64,000 bases of DNA from Kitasatospora sp. NBC_00315 (lineage in GTDB: Bacteria > Actinomycetota > Actinomycetes > Streptomycetales > Streptomycetaceae). Positions 24,601 through 31,957 of the stretch are shown piece by piece; the stretch's first letter is position 1, and the number at the start of each line of letters is the position of its first letter. The stretch is from contig NZ_CP108025.1 in NCBI RefSeq assembly GCF_041435095.1, positions 5,146,001 through 5,210,000 of the forward strand. The letters run 5' to 3'. A model generated the notes under the pieces. That model made no database searches. It saw nothing but the letters and a program-made list of their open reading frames with translations, and had not been told where the DNA came from. A program made the position numbers and the translations under genes.

Positions 24601-25605
24601 CCCGGTGGCGTCCCGGTCGCCGTACCGTCGGGCGAGCAGGATCTGAACACCACCGTGGCCGCCGGGCCCGAGGGCCGGGTGCTGCGGCTCGCGGAGCAGG
24701 CCGACCCCGGCTGGACGGCCACCGTGGACGGCACCGCCCTGGAGCGGGTCACCGTCGACGGGTGGGCGCAGGGCTTCAAACTGCCGGCTGCCGGCGGCCG
24801 GCTGGCCGTCACCCGTGAGGGCAGCGCGGCGCACACCGGCTGGGTCTGGGCCCAGCTGCTGATCGGCCTGACCCTCCTGGTGCTCGCCCTGCCGGGGCGG
24901 CGCAACCACAACGACGACGACCTGCCCGAGGAGGTGGTGGCCGCCGCCGCGCTGGCCGCCGCCGCCCAGGCGCAGGCCCCCGCCCCCGGCAGCCGCCGGG
25001 CCCGGCGGATGGCCGAACGCGGCGAGGGCCCGGAGGGCACGGCGGAGGACACCGGCGTGTACGAGGGCCTGGCCGGCGCCGTCCCGGCGCAGCCCCGCGG
25101 CGAGTCCGAGCCGTCGCGGAGCACACCGGCCGCGCCGAACACGGCCCCGGCCTACGGGGACGGGTACGCCGACCAGTACGCCGATCCCTACCAGGAGCAG
25201 GCGTTCCAGCAGGCCGACCCGTACGGCGCCGATCCCTACAGCGCCGACCCGTACAGCTGGGACCCGTCCCAGTCCAACGGCCGCGGCTACCCGCTCGCGG
25301 AGCAGCAGCAGCAGCCCGCCGCGGCGCCGTACGGCGGCCAGGACGGCTACCAGCAGCAGCCGTACCAGCAGCAGCAGCCCGGCTACGACCCGTACCAGCA
25401 GGCGGAGCAGGGGTACGGCTACGACCCGTACCAGCAGCCCGGCCGGCAGGTCTGGGTGCCGGGCCAGTCGCAGGGGGAGCCGTACTACGACCCCAACGAC
25501 CTCAACGACCCCAACCACCCGGCGAACCGGGGCAACCAGGGCAACCAGGGCAACCAGGGCAACCAGGGCAACCCCTACCCGCACCACAACGGATCGGGGA
25601 GCTGA
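21625..25605 (+). CDS. Giant membrane glycosyltransferase, family 2
   Basis: A 1326-residue protein: a cytoplasmic GT-A domain (about 20-300) followed by a long polytopic membrane region (about 450-1090) and a low-complexity C terminus. GT motifs are VTAVIVSHDGARWLPQAL, ILAVDTGSTDAS, WLLHDDCEPQTDAL (DxD) and MRDDTDFCWRVNAAGH. The last ~200 residues are Gln/Tyr/Asp/Pro-rich with repeats such as DPYSADPYSWDPS, poly-Gln runs and five GNQ units. Homologues lie next to whiB across Streptomyces and are thought to add sugars to envelope polymers, but the substrate is not known. ATG at 21625 puts the first strand at residue 22; upstream extension in frame is Arg/Pro-rich. The next gene begins 6 bases later, forming an operon. 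Confidence 0.9.
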   Translation: MTVYSHQSGFSAARPPAYPRHLVTAVIVSHDGARWLPQALAGLLGQDRQVQRILAVDTGSTDASPQLLADTLGDWLPESGPLILARRAGFGTAVADAVFNSPPLRPEDLPYSLDPSGYDPVTGGWDDFGDPLGAEDDLGRGGPRETQPVEWLWLLHDDCEPQTDALRRLLQVADSTPSAAVVGPKLRSWYDRRQLLEVGVSIARSGRRWTGLDRREQDQGQHDQVRPVLAVSTAGMLVRRDVFEQLGGFDRALPLMRDDTDFCWRVNAAGHRVVVAPDAVLRHAEAASRERRAIDCAAAHPHRVDKAGAVYTLLANSKGLLLPYVLLRLILGTLLRVATNLVGKDARQAFDELAGLGHELIRLPRVLLARKRRARTRAADALDDRTLFPAPGATARLAVEGVIGSLGIGGGDDSGAGRHGSVEAGPGDEDSEDLVVEQFALIKKLARRPAPVLFAALLVFALAACRGLFGSGYLLGGALLPAADGASGLWGMYAGSWHPVGTGSTAAAPPYLGVLSVLSWLLFDHADLAVTLLVVLAVPLAAVSAYLVSRPLLDSKIVRAWAGATYALLPAATGALAQGRIGTAVLAVLLPPLARAAAITVGLGIRAETAAKGARPGWRSTWMTVLLLTLATAFVPLAWALAVPLGLAALAAAVARGGAFGSGLEALRLLGLRMAVILGMPVLVLAPWSLHLLAHPSRLLLEAGLPGPNGHSATGLGLVLVNPGGSGVPPVWLSAGVVLAALAALLRADRRRAVLVAWGAAGAGLVFSVVVAGSSVTPASGGSAVPAWAGPATLLSGIALLSAAAIGADGANARVAGIAFGWRQPVAALVVAAAVLAPLGTAVWWALTGADGPMRRTASAAQVPAFIAEEAGTTDRSRTLVLTGDANVASVRFALVRGAGLTLGQAEGTVATAGTANGLSTVVGDLLAGSGADQASALGGYGIAYVLVRDPMIARAAAVLDATPGLTKVNQEAGAALWQVSGAAATRAVITAPGGVPVAVPSGEQDLNTTVAAGPEGRVLRLAEQADPGWTATVDGTALERVTVDGWAQGFKLPAAGGRLAVTREGSAAHTGWVWAQLLIGLTLLVLALPGRRNHNDDDLPEEVVAAAALAAAAQAQAPAPGSRRARRMAERGEGPEGTAEDTGVYEGLAGAVPAQPRGESEPSRSTPAAPNTAPAYGDGYADQYADPYQEQAFQQADPYGADPYSADPYSWDPSQSNGRGYPLAEQQQQPAAAPYGGQDGYQQQPYQQQQPGYDPYQQAEQGYGYDPYQQPGRQVWVPGQSQGEPYYDPNDLNDPNHPANRGNQGNQGNQGNQGNPYPHHNGSGS

Positions 25606-25611
25606 CCCGCG

Positions 25612-27297
25612 ATGAAGAAGCCCACGTTCAAGATCCCCTCGCAGGTCTCCCGGACGGACGCCCCGGACGACCTCGCGGCTCCGGAGGGCGCGGCCGCCCC
25701 CGGGCCCCGGGCGGCCGGTGGTCTGACCAGGACCACCCAGTCGCTGCTGGCCGCCGCCGTGGTGCTCGCCGTGGTGTTCGGCGTCGCCGAGCTGCGGCCG
25801 CCGGCCGCCGCCTCCGACGCGGCCGGCACGGCGACCAGCGCCCAGGTCCAGCGCACCGCCGTGGTCTGCCCGCAGCCGCTGCAGGGCCTGACCGGTACCA
25901 CCGGGCTCACCGCCTACAGCCCGGCGGGCGCGCCGGCCACCGGCGGCTTCGGCTACGTCACCGACCTGGTGCCGCCGCCCGCCGCGCCCTCCGCCGCGCC
26001 GTCCGGTTCGCCCGCCGCCGCTGCGGCCTCGCCCGGCCCGTCGACCGCGGCCACCCCGGCCGCGGCCCCGTCGACCGCCGCCGCGCCCGCCGACGCCCGG
26101 CTGGTGCTGGCCAAGCCCGGCGTGCCCGCGACCGCCCCGGCGGCGAACGGCGACACCGCCCCGGGCACCACGGCCACCGCCACCGACGGCTACGCCCCGG
26201 GCTTCACCGTCAGCCAGACCACCACCGTCACCGAGCAGCGCGGTCTCGGCCTGTCCGGCACCACCTGCGGCACGGCCGGGACGGACTTCTGGTTCGCCGG
26301 CGCGAGCACCGTCACCGACCGCACCGACTACGTCAGCCTGACCAACCCGGGCACCGTCCCCGCCGTCGTCGACCTCAAGCTCTACGGGGACAAGGGGGCG
26401 ATCGACAACGACGCCGCCAACGGCATCACGCTCGCCCCCGGCACCTCGCAGGCCGTCCTGCTCTCCACCCTCACCAAGGGAGCCGTCGCCGACCTCGCCG
26501 TGCGGGTGTTCGCCCGCAGCGGCCGGGTCGGCGCCGCCCTGCACGCCGCCGACGGCAACAAGGGCGCGGACTGGGTGCCGGCCTCGGCCGCCCCCGCGCC
26601 CGTCCAGGTGCTGCCCGGTCTGCCCGCCGACACCGCCGCGGCCCACCTGGTGGTGGCCGCCCCGGGCGACGACGACGCCGATCTGAAGATCGAACTCTCC
26701 GGCAAGAACGGCTGGTTCACCCCGGCCGGTCACGAGTCCGTCCACGTCAAGGCGGGCATGGTGGCCTCCGTCGACCTCGGGAAGGTCACCCGCGACGAGG
26801 TCGCCTCGCTGCGGGTGTCGCCGACCGACGACAAGCACCCGACCCCCGTGGTGGCGGCCCTGCGGGTCGACCGCACGGCCGCGAACGGCAAGTCGGACGC
26901 CGCCTGGCTCTCCGGCGCCGTACCGGTCGGCGCGCGGGCGAGCATCGCCGACAACCGTGGCGGCGGGGCCACGACGCTCTACCTCACCTCGACGGGTGAC
27001 GCCGCGACCGTGAAGGTGACGTCCTCGGCGGGCTCCGCCGGCGGCACCCCGGTCACCAAGGAGGTGCAGATCCCGGCGGGCGGCACGGTCGGGCTGCCCG
27101 CCCCCGAGCCGGAGGGGCTGAGCGGCCCCTTCGCGATCACCATGGAGACGGTCTCCGGCGGTCCGGTGGTGGCGGCCCGGATGCTCGCGATCACCACCAA
27201 GGACGTGCCGATGTTCACCATCCAGTCGCTGGCCGACGACCGCAGCACCGTGCGGGTCCCGCGCGCCGACCAGGATCCGGGCCTGCTGGTGCGCTGA
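25612..27297 (+). CDS. DUF5719 family membrane-anchored protein
   Basis: A 561-residue protein of a conserved actinobacterial family without known activity. A cytoplasmic N terminus (1-40) is followed by one transmembrane helix (about 43-62, SLLAAAVVLAVVFGVAEL) and an extracellular part: a Pro/Ala/Ser linker (about 120-170), then beta-rich repeats with WFAGASTVTDRTDYVSLTNPG and similar all-beta segments. Paired cysteines (VVCPQPLQG, TTCGTAG) suggest a disulfide outside the cell. It begins 6 bases after the giant glycosyltransferase, which implies a joint role at the membrane. A perfect 14-bp tandem duplication (27287-27314) spans its stop codon. Confidence 0.85.
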   Translation: MKKPTFKIPSQVSRTDAPDDLAAPEGAAAPGPRAAGGLTRTTQSLLAAAVVLAVVFGVAELRPPAAASDAAGTATSAQVQRTAVVCPQPLQGLTGTTGLTAYSPAGAPATGGFGYVTDLVPPPAAPSAAPSGSPAAAAASPGPSTAATPAAAPSTAAAPADARLVLAKPGVPATAPAANGDTAPGTTATATDGYAPGFTVSQTTTVTEQRGLGLSGTTCGTAGTDFWFAGASTVTDRTDYVSLTNPGTVPAVVDLKLYGDKGAIDNDAANGITLAPGTSQAVLLSTLTKGAVADLAVRVFARSGRVGAALHAADGNKGADWVPASAAPAPVQVLPGLPADTAAAHLVVAAPGDDDADLKIELSGKNGWFTPAGHESVHVKAGMVASVDLGKVTRDEVASLRVSPTDDKHPTPVVAALRVDRTAANGKSDAAWLSGAVPVGARASIADNRGGGATTLYLTSTGDAATVKVTSSAGSAGGTPVTKEVQIPAGGTVGLPAPEPEGLSGPFAITMETVSGGPVVAARMLAITTKDVPMFTIQSLADDRSTVRVPRADQDPGLLVR

Positions 27298-27314
27298 GCC
27301 TGGTGCGCTGAGCC
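27287..27314 (+). repeat. 14-bp tandem duplication over a stop codon
   Basis: TGGTGCGCTGAGCC occurs twice in direct succession; the first copy contains the TGA stop of the DUF5719 gene. Confidence 0.9.
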
Positions 27315-27320
27315 GCTCGC

Positions 27321-27375
27321 CGACGAGGAGGAGGGGGTGTCCCGGCCGGGGCACCCCCTCTCTCACTCCTCGTCG
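27321..27375. terminator. Bidirectional terminator overlapping the zincin gene 3' end
   Basis: Nested arms: CGACGAGGAG (27321-27330) pairs with 27366-27375, and GAGGGGGTG (27331-27339) with 27352-27360, continuing through a CCCGGCCGGG centre. The right arm encodes the last residues of the convergent gene. Confidence 0.75.
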
Positions 27376-27815
27376 TAGCGGGGATCGATCGCGTCCGGGG
27401 ACAGCCCGAGCAGCTCCGCCACCTGCTCGATCAGGATCTCGTGCACCAGGGCGGCCCGGTCCTCGCGGGACTTGGCCCTGATCTCCACCGGCCGCCGGTA
27501 CACCACGATCCGGCTCTTGCGGCCCTGCTTCGCCTGCACCACGCGACCCAGCGGCACGCCGCCGTCCGGATCGGTCTCGCCCGGCCCCGGCTCCGGCACC
27601 TCCTGGACGGCGAACTCCACGTCGATGAGCTGCGGCCAGCGCCGCTCCAGCCGCTCCACCGACTCGCGCACGTAGTCGTCGAACAGTTCGGAGCGGGTGA
27701 GCGAGATCGGCACCTGGGGCGGCGCCAGCGGGCCGCGCAGGCCACGGCCGTGCCGGTCGCGGTGCCTGGGGCGGCGCGAGGGCCCTGTCGATGACTGCGG
27801 TCCGGAGCTGTTCAT
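27363..27815 (-). CDS. Zincin-like metallopeptidase family protein, incomplete zinc motif
   Basis: A 150-residue member of the small actinobacterial zincin family found near whiB2 and manB. The fold is suggested by ISLTRSELFDDYVRESVERLERRWPQL and VVYRRPVEIRAKSREDRAALVHEIL. The HExxH motif is degenerate: His125-Glu126 is present but residue 129 is isoleucine instead of histidine (HEILIEQVAELLG), so a canonical zinc site is doubtful and a structural or regulatory role is possible. ATG at 27815 begins MNSSGPQ; no ribosome-binding site is visible, so the message may be nearly leaderless. It diverges from the DUF3499 gene 186 bases away. Confidence 0.75.
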   Translation of the reverse strand: MNSSGPQSSTGPSRRPRHRDRHGRGLRGPLAPPQVPISLTRSELFDDYVRESVERLERRWPQLIDVEFAVQEVPEPGPGETDPDGGVPLGRVVQAKQGRKSRIVVYRRPVEIRAKSREDRAALVHEILIEQVAELLGLSPDAIDPRYDEE

Positions 27816-27987
27816 ATCACTGTCGAGCGTAGTCCTTGCACGCTCCGAAGTGGACCACCCCGGCAGCAACTCACCGGCCGGCCGGACCACCGGCCCACCG
27901 GCCCCGCCACCGGCGCGGCGGGGCCGGTGGACGGCGACACGACGCACTCACCGGGGGCAGGTCTTCGCTCCCCGGGGAGGAGTGCGG

Positions 27988-27993
27988 TACCGT
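27988..27993 (+). promoter_or_regulatory. -10 box for leaderless DUF3499 gene
   Basis: TACCGT ends 8 bases before the GTG start at 28002, which matches the usual distance to a transcription start; there is no ribosome-binding site, consistent with leaderless translation. Confidence 0.4.
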
Positions 27994-28001
27994 CCACCCT
28001 C

Positions 28002-28373
28002 GTGAGCTCTGTACGTCGTTGTTCGCGGACCGCGTGCGGCCGTCCGGCCGTCGCGACGCTGACGTACGTCTACGCGGACTCCACGGCCGTCCTCGGCCCG
28101 CTCGCCACCTACGCCGAGCCGCACTGCTACGACCTGTGCGCCGAACACGCCGAGCGCCTCACCGCCCCCCGGGGCTGGGACGTCGTGCGGCTGGCCGCCG
28201 AGGCCGGTCCGCTGCGCCGCAGCAGTGACGACCTGGAGGCCCTCGCCAACGCCGTCCGCGAGGCCGCCCGCCCGCAGGAGCGCACAGCCCGTCAGGGGCG
28301 CTTCCCCGGCAGCGATCCCTCCGAGGCCGGCCGCCGAGGGCACCTGCGCGTGCTGCGCTCCCCGGAGAACTGA
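28002..28373 (+). CDS. DUF3499 family protein with probable zinc site
   Basis: A 123-residue conserved actinobacterial protein, equivalent to the one beside manB in mycobacteria. The N-terminal half has RRCSRTACGRPAVATLTYVYAD and HCYDLCAEHAERL: Cys7, Cys12, Cys42 and Cys46 with His49 close by form a likely zinc-ribbon. The segment PRGWDVVRL is strongly conserved in the family; the C terminus is variable and basic. GTG at 28002 begins exactly at the conserved part. No activity is known. It is 157 bases upstream of manB in the same direction, which also holds in relatives. Confidence 0.88.
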   Translation: MSSVRRCSRTACGRPAVATLTYVYADSTAVLGPLATYAEPHCYDLCAEHAERLTAPRGWDVVRLAAEAGPLRRSSDDLEALANAVREAARPQERTARQGRFPGSDPSEAGRRGHLRVLRSPEN

Positions 28374-28530
28374 CCGCGTTCCGCCCCCTTCCGGCTGGTC
28401 CGGGGACCGGAGCCGTCATCCGGCCCCGGTACGCTGCCCCTCTGACCGAGTGACCGGCCGCTGCCGGACCCGGCCGATCGTGACCAGGGGCGACCAGCCC
28501 GCAGACCGGAAACATCAGGGTGGAGCCGTA

Positions 28531-29916
28531 GTGCGCGACCTCAAGCAGCTCGTGAAGGCGTACGACGTCCGAGGCGTCGTGCCGGACCAGTGGGACGAGA
28601 GCCTGGCCCGCGCCTTCGGCGCCGCGTTCGTCAAGGTCACCGGGGCGGCCGCGATCGTCGTCGGCCACGACATGCGCCCCTCCTCGCCGTCGCTGAGCCG
28701 CGCCTTCGCCGAGGGCGCCGCCGGGTACGGGGCCGACGTCGTCGAGATCGGACTCTGCTCGACCGACCAGCTGTACTACGCCAGCGGAAAGCTCGACCTG
28801 CCCGGCGCGATGTTCACCGCCAGCCACAACCCGGCCGAGTACAACGGCATCAAGCTCTGCCGGGCCGGCGCGGCCCCGGTGGGCCAGGACACCGGCCTGA
28901 CCGAGATCCGCGAGCTGGTCGAGTCCTGGACGGCCGAGGACGACACCGTCACCGTCCCGGTTGTCGACGTCAAGCCCGGCGCGCTCTCCACCCAGGACAG
29001 CCTGCGCGGCTACGCCGACCACCTGCTCGGCCTGGTCGACCTCACCGCGATCCGTCCGCTCAAGGTCGTGGTGGACGCCGGCAACGGCATGGGCGGCCAC
29101 ACCGTCCCCACCGTCTTCGACGGCCTGCCGCTCGACCTCGTCCCGATGTACTTCGAGCTGGACGGCACCTTCCCCAACCACGAGGCCAACCCGCTCGACC
29201 CGAAGAACCTGGTCGACCTGCAGGCCGAGGTGCGCCGGGTCGGCGCCGACATCGGCCTCGCCTTCGACGGCGACGCCGACCGGTGCTTCGTCATCGACGA
29301 GCGCGGCGAGCCCGTCTCGCCCTCCGCGATCACCGCCCTGGTCGCGGCGCGCGAGATCGCCCGCGCCCGGGCGGCCGGGGAGGCCGAGCCGGTGATCATC
29401 CACAACCTGATCACCTCCTGGACCGTCCCCGAGGTCGTCCGCGAACTCGGCGCCAAGCCCGTCCGGACCAGGGTCGGCCACTCGTTCATCAAGCAGGAGA
29501 TGGCCGTCACGGACGCCGTCTTCGGCGGCGAGCACTCGGCGCACTACTACTTCCGCGACTTCTGGCGGGCCGACACCGGCATGCTGGCCGCCCTGCACGT
29601 GCTCGCCGCCCTCGGCGGGCAGGCCGGCACGCTGTCCGAGCTGACCGCCGAGTACGACCGCTACGCGGCCTCCGGCGAGATCAACAGCACCGTCGCCGAC
29701 CAGGCCGACCGGGTCGCCGCCGTCCGCGCCGTGTACGGCGAGCTGCCGGGCACCAGCCTCGACGAGCTGGACGGCCTCACCGTGGCCGGCGACGACTGGT
29801 GGTTCAACCTGCGCGCCTCCAACACCGAGCCGCTGCTGCGCCTGAACGCCGAAGCCAGGGACGAGGTGAAGATGGCCGAGGTCCGCGACGCGGTCCTGGC
29901 CATCGTCCGGGCCTGA
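28531..29916 (+). CDS. manB: Phosphomannomutase/phosphoglucomutase
   Basis: Interconverts mannose 6-phosphate and mannose 1-phosphate (and often the glucose forms), feeding GDP-mannose for glycolipids, glycoproteins and wall polymers. The 461 residues follow the alpha-D-phosphohexomutase plan: the N-terminal VKAYDVRGVVPDQW, the phosphoserine loop MFTASHNPAEYNG with Ser98, the metal loop DGDADRCF (from about residue 246), the sugar-specificity loop GGEHSAHYYF, and the C-terminal phosphate-binding RASNTEPLLRLN. GTG at 28531 follows AGGGTGGAG. A read-through hairpin lies after the gene. Neighbours (DUF3499 upstream, SIS-type isomerase downstream) match the mannose-metabolism locus of mycobacteria. 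Confidence 0.95.
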   Translation: MRDLKQLVKAYDVRGVVPDQWDESLARAFGAAFVKVTGAAAIVVGHDMRPSSPSLSRAFAEGAAGYGADVVEIGLCSTDQLYYASGKLDLPGAMFTASHNPAEYNGIKLCRAGAAPVGQDTGLTEIRELVESWTAEDDTVTVPVVDVKPGALSTQDSLRGYADHLLGLVDLTAIRPLKVVVDAGNGMGGHTVPTVFDGLPLDLVPMYFELDGTFPNHEANPLDPKNLVDLQAEVRRVGADIGLAFDGDADRCFVIDERGEPVSPSAITALVAAREIARARAAGEAEPVIIHNLITSWTVPEVVRELGAKPVRTRVGHSFIKQEMAVTDAVFGGEHSAHYYFRDFWRADTGMLAALHVLAALGGQAGTLSELTAEYDRYAASGEINSTVADQADRVAAVRAVYGELPGTSLDELDGLTVAGDDWWFNLRASNTEPLLRLNAEARDEVKMAEVRDAVLAIVRA

Positions 29917-29997
29917 GCCCGTCGTCCGGTCCGAGCGACCCGGACGAGCCGCTCGTGGGCCCGCGCGGTGACGTGCGGGCCCGGCTCTGACCTCCGG

Positions 29998-30036
29998 GGT
30001 GCCCCGGCCGGTAGGGTGACTACCGGCCGGGGCACC
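29998..30036 (+). terminator. Strong hairpin between manB and the Trm112-like gene
   Basis: Arms GGTGCCCCGGCCGGTA and TACCGGCCGGGGCACC, 16 bp perfect with a 7-base loop, lie 42 bases before the next ATG. It could terminate manB or control the downstream gene; no U-run follows. Confidence 0.65.
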
Positions 30037-30078
30037 GCCGTGCCGCCCCTCCCCGTGAGATCTGGAGCCTGACGCCCG

Positions 30079-30261
30079 ATGAAGCTGGAACCCTTCCTGC
30101 TGGAGATCCTGGTCTGCCCCCAGTGCCGGGCCGCGCTCACCGAGGGCGGCTCCGAGGAGCAGCCCGAGCTGGTCTGCACCGGCGAGAGCTGCGCACTGGC
30201 CTACCCGATCCGCGACGGCATCCCCGTCCTGCTGGTCGACGAGGCCCGCCGCCCCTCCTGA
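30079..30261 (+). CDS. Trm112-like small zinc protein
   Basis: A 60-residue zinc-ribbon protein. It starts MKLEPFLLEILVCPQCRAAL and has Cys13, Cys16, Cys33 and Cys38, ending in the IRDGIPVLLVDEAR motif characteristic of bacterial Trm112/YcaR. Eukaryotic and some bacterial Trm112 proteins activate methyltransferases; no methyltransferase gene is adjacent here, so the partner is unknown. ATG at 30079 has TGGAG upstream. The position between manB and the SIS gene is shared with other Streptomycetaceae. Confidence 0.9.
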   Translation: MKLEPFLLEILVCPQCRAALTEGGSEEQPELVCTGESCALAYPIRDGIPVLLVDEARRPS

Positions 30262-30342
30262 CCCGGGCCCCGCACCGGGCCCAGGCCGGTCCCCGCCGGA
30301 TCGGCCCCGTCGGTAGCACCTCTCAGAGCCGGAGGCCAGCGC

Positions 30343-31644
30343 ATGCTCGACGACACCCTGCTCGACGATCCGGCAGCCCTCCAACGGGCCGACCACGACC
30401 ACGCGCTGCTCGCCCTCGCCGGGGTCGGCGCCCGGGTGCGCACCGCCCTGCGCCTCGCGGACGCGGCCGGGCTCGCCGCGCTGCGCCCGGAGGGCCGCCC
30501 GCGCGGTGTGCTGGTCGCCGGCCACGGCAGCGCCCTGACGGCCGGCGAGATGCTCGCCGCGGTGGCCGGCACCGCCTGTCTGGTCACCGTCCTGCCCCCG
30601 TCCGACGCGGGCCCGGTCGCCCGGGAGGACCGGCGGCTGCGAGCCCCCGCCTTCACGGCCGGACTGAGCTGGCAGCTCCCCGGCTGGGCCGGTCCGCTCG
30701 ACCTGCTGGTGATCGCCACCGCCGACGGCGACGAGCGCGGCCTGATCGGCCTCGCCGAACAGGGCTACGCGCGCGGCTGCGCCATCGCCGTGATCGCCCC
30801 GGCCGGCAGCGGCCTGGCCGAGGCGGCCCTGCAGGTCCGCGCACTGCCGCTGCCCTTCGTCCCGCCCGCCCTGCCCGACCAGGAGGACCCGGACGGCCGT
30901 GCCGGCGCCACCGGCCGCGGGGTGGCCGAGCCCGACCTGCCCGCCGAGGACCCGGGTGCGCTGTGGGCCTTCCTCGCACCGCTGCTCGCGCTCGCCGAGA
31001 AGACCGGCGTCACCCAGCTCCCGTCCGGCTCCCTGCCGGCCACCGCGGACCGGCTGGACGAGAGCGCGGTGCGCTGCCGCCCGGACGCCGCCGCGTACAT
31101 CAATCCGGCCAAGGGCCTGGCCGCCCGGCTCGCCGGTACCGTCCCGCTGCTCTGGGCCGAGGGCCCGCTGGCCGCGGCCGCCGCGAACCGGTTCGCCGCG
31201 CTGCTCGCCGACCGGGCCGGGCGCCCGGCGCTGGCCGGGTCGCTGCCGCAGGTGCTGCTCGCCCACCGGGGCATGTTCGTCGGGCAGTTCGGGGCCGGTG
31301 CGGATCCTGACGACTTCTTCCGCGACCGTATCGACGAGCCGGACCCGCTGCTGCTCCAGGTGCTGCTGCTGCGTCACACCCCGGGCCGCAGCGGCCCGGA
31401 CGGCTCCGACGGCGGCGCCGAGGGTCGGGGCGAGGACTCGGGCGGGCCGTACGAGCAGCCGGCCGACGACGACGCGCCGCGCGGGCTCGCGGTGTCGCGG
31501 GCCCACCGGCTGGCGGCCGCCCACGAGGTCCGGCTGACCGAGTTCGCCAGCGGCCGCCAGGACCGGCTGCACGCGCTGGCCGATCTGGTGGCGCTGACCG
31601 ACTTCGCCGCCGTCTACCTCGGTCTGGCGGCCGAGGCGGGCTGA
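30343..31644 (+). CDS. SIS-domain protein, phosphosugar isomerase family
   Basis: A 433-residue relative of bifunctional phosphoglucose/phosphomannose isomerases, like the Rv3256c-type protein next to manB in mycobacteria. The N-terminal SIS lobe includes GVLVAGHGSALTAGEMLAAVAG and the second lobe GTVPLLWAEGPLAAAAANRFAALLADRAG; the C terminus (about 385-433) has RLTEFASGRQDRLHALADLVALTDFAAVYLGL. Typical active-site Glu/His positions are hard to assign, so enzyme activity is not certain. ATG at 30343 has GGAGG 8 bases upstream. It follows manB and the Trm112-like gene and probably completes a mannose-phosphate operon. Confidence 0.82.
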   Translation: MLDDTLLDDPAALQRADHDHALLALAGVGARVRTALRLADAAGLAALRPEGRPRGVLVAGHGSALTAGEMLAAVAGTACLVTVLPPSDAGPVAREDRRLRAPAFTAGLSWQLPGWAGPLDLLVIATADGDERGLIGLAEQGYARGCAIAVIAPAGSGLAEAALQVRALPLPFVPPALPDQEDPDGRAGATGRGVAEPDLPAEDPGALWAFLAPLLALAEKTGVTQLPSGSLPATADRLDESAVRCRPDAAAYINPAKGLAARLAGTVPLLWAEGPLAAAAANRFAALLADRAGRPALAGSLPQVLLAHRGMFVGQFGAGADPDDFFRDRIDEPDPLLLQVLLLRHTPGRSGPDGSDGGAEGRGEDSGGPYEQPADDDAPRGLAVSRAHRLAAAHEVRLTEFASGRQDRLHALADLVALTDFAAVYLGLAAEAG

Positions 31645-31957
31645 CCGGCCGACCGACGGCCGACCGACGAGCGACGACCGACGAGCGACGGCCGACGATC
31701 TGCCGAGGCTGACCGAGACCGGCCGACCGAGGCCGACCGACGGCCGACCGGCGTGACGCGGCCGTTGACGCGGCGTGCCCCGACGGTCCGACGGGTGGCG
31801 CTCCGACAGCTGCCGGTCCGACGGGCGGCCGGAGCCCGGCCGCCGACCCCGGCCGGGATACCGTATGCGCTCGACAGCACAGCACAGCACAGCAGGAGCG
31901 CGGCACAGTGCGGCGCAGGCCGGAGCACCGGCCCAGTCGGAGGGAACGAACCCGAGC
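31645..31957 (+). repeat. Intergenic tract of degenerate CGACCGA repeats
   Basis: About 110 bases (31646-31755) consist of imperfect repeats of CGACCGACGG/CGACGAGCGA, followed by two related GGTCCGACGGG units and a CAGCA microsatellite (about 31874-31891). No gene is visible. Promoter for the downstream transporter is not clear; GGAGGG at 31939-31944 is a distant ribosome-binding site. Confidence 0.6.

Noticed and set aside
21454..27366. 1970-codon open frame on the minus strand
   Set aside because: It mirrors the giant glycosyltransferase and DUF5719 genes; its product is Gly/Arg/Ala/Val low-complexity without domains, a usual artefact of high third-position GC on the sense strand.
31646..31760. 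Coding region in the CGACCGA repeat tract
   Set aside because: Degenerate simple repeats with no consistent reading frame or start.
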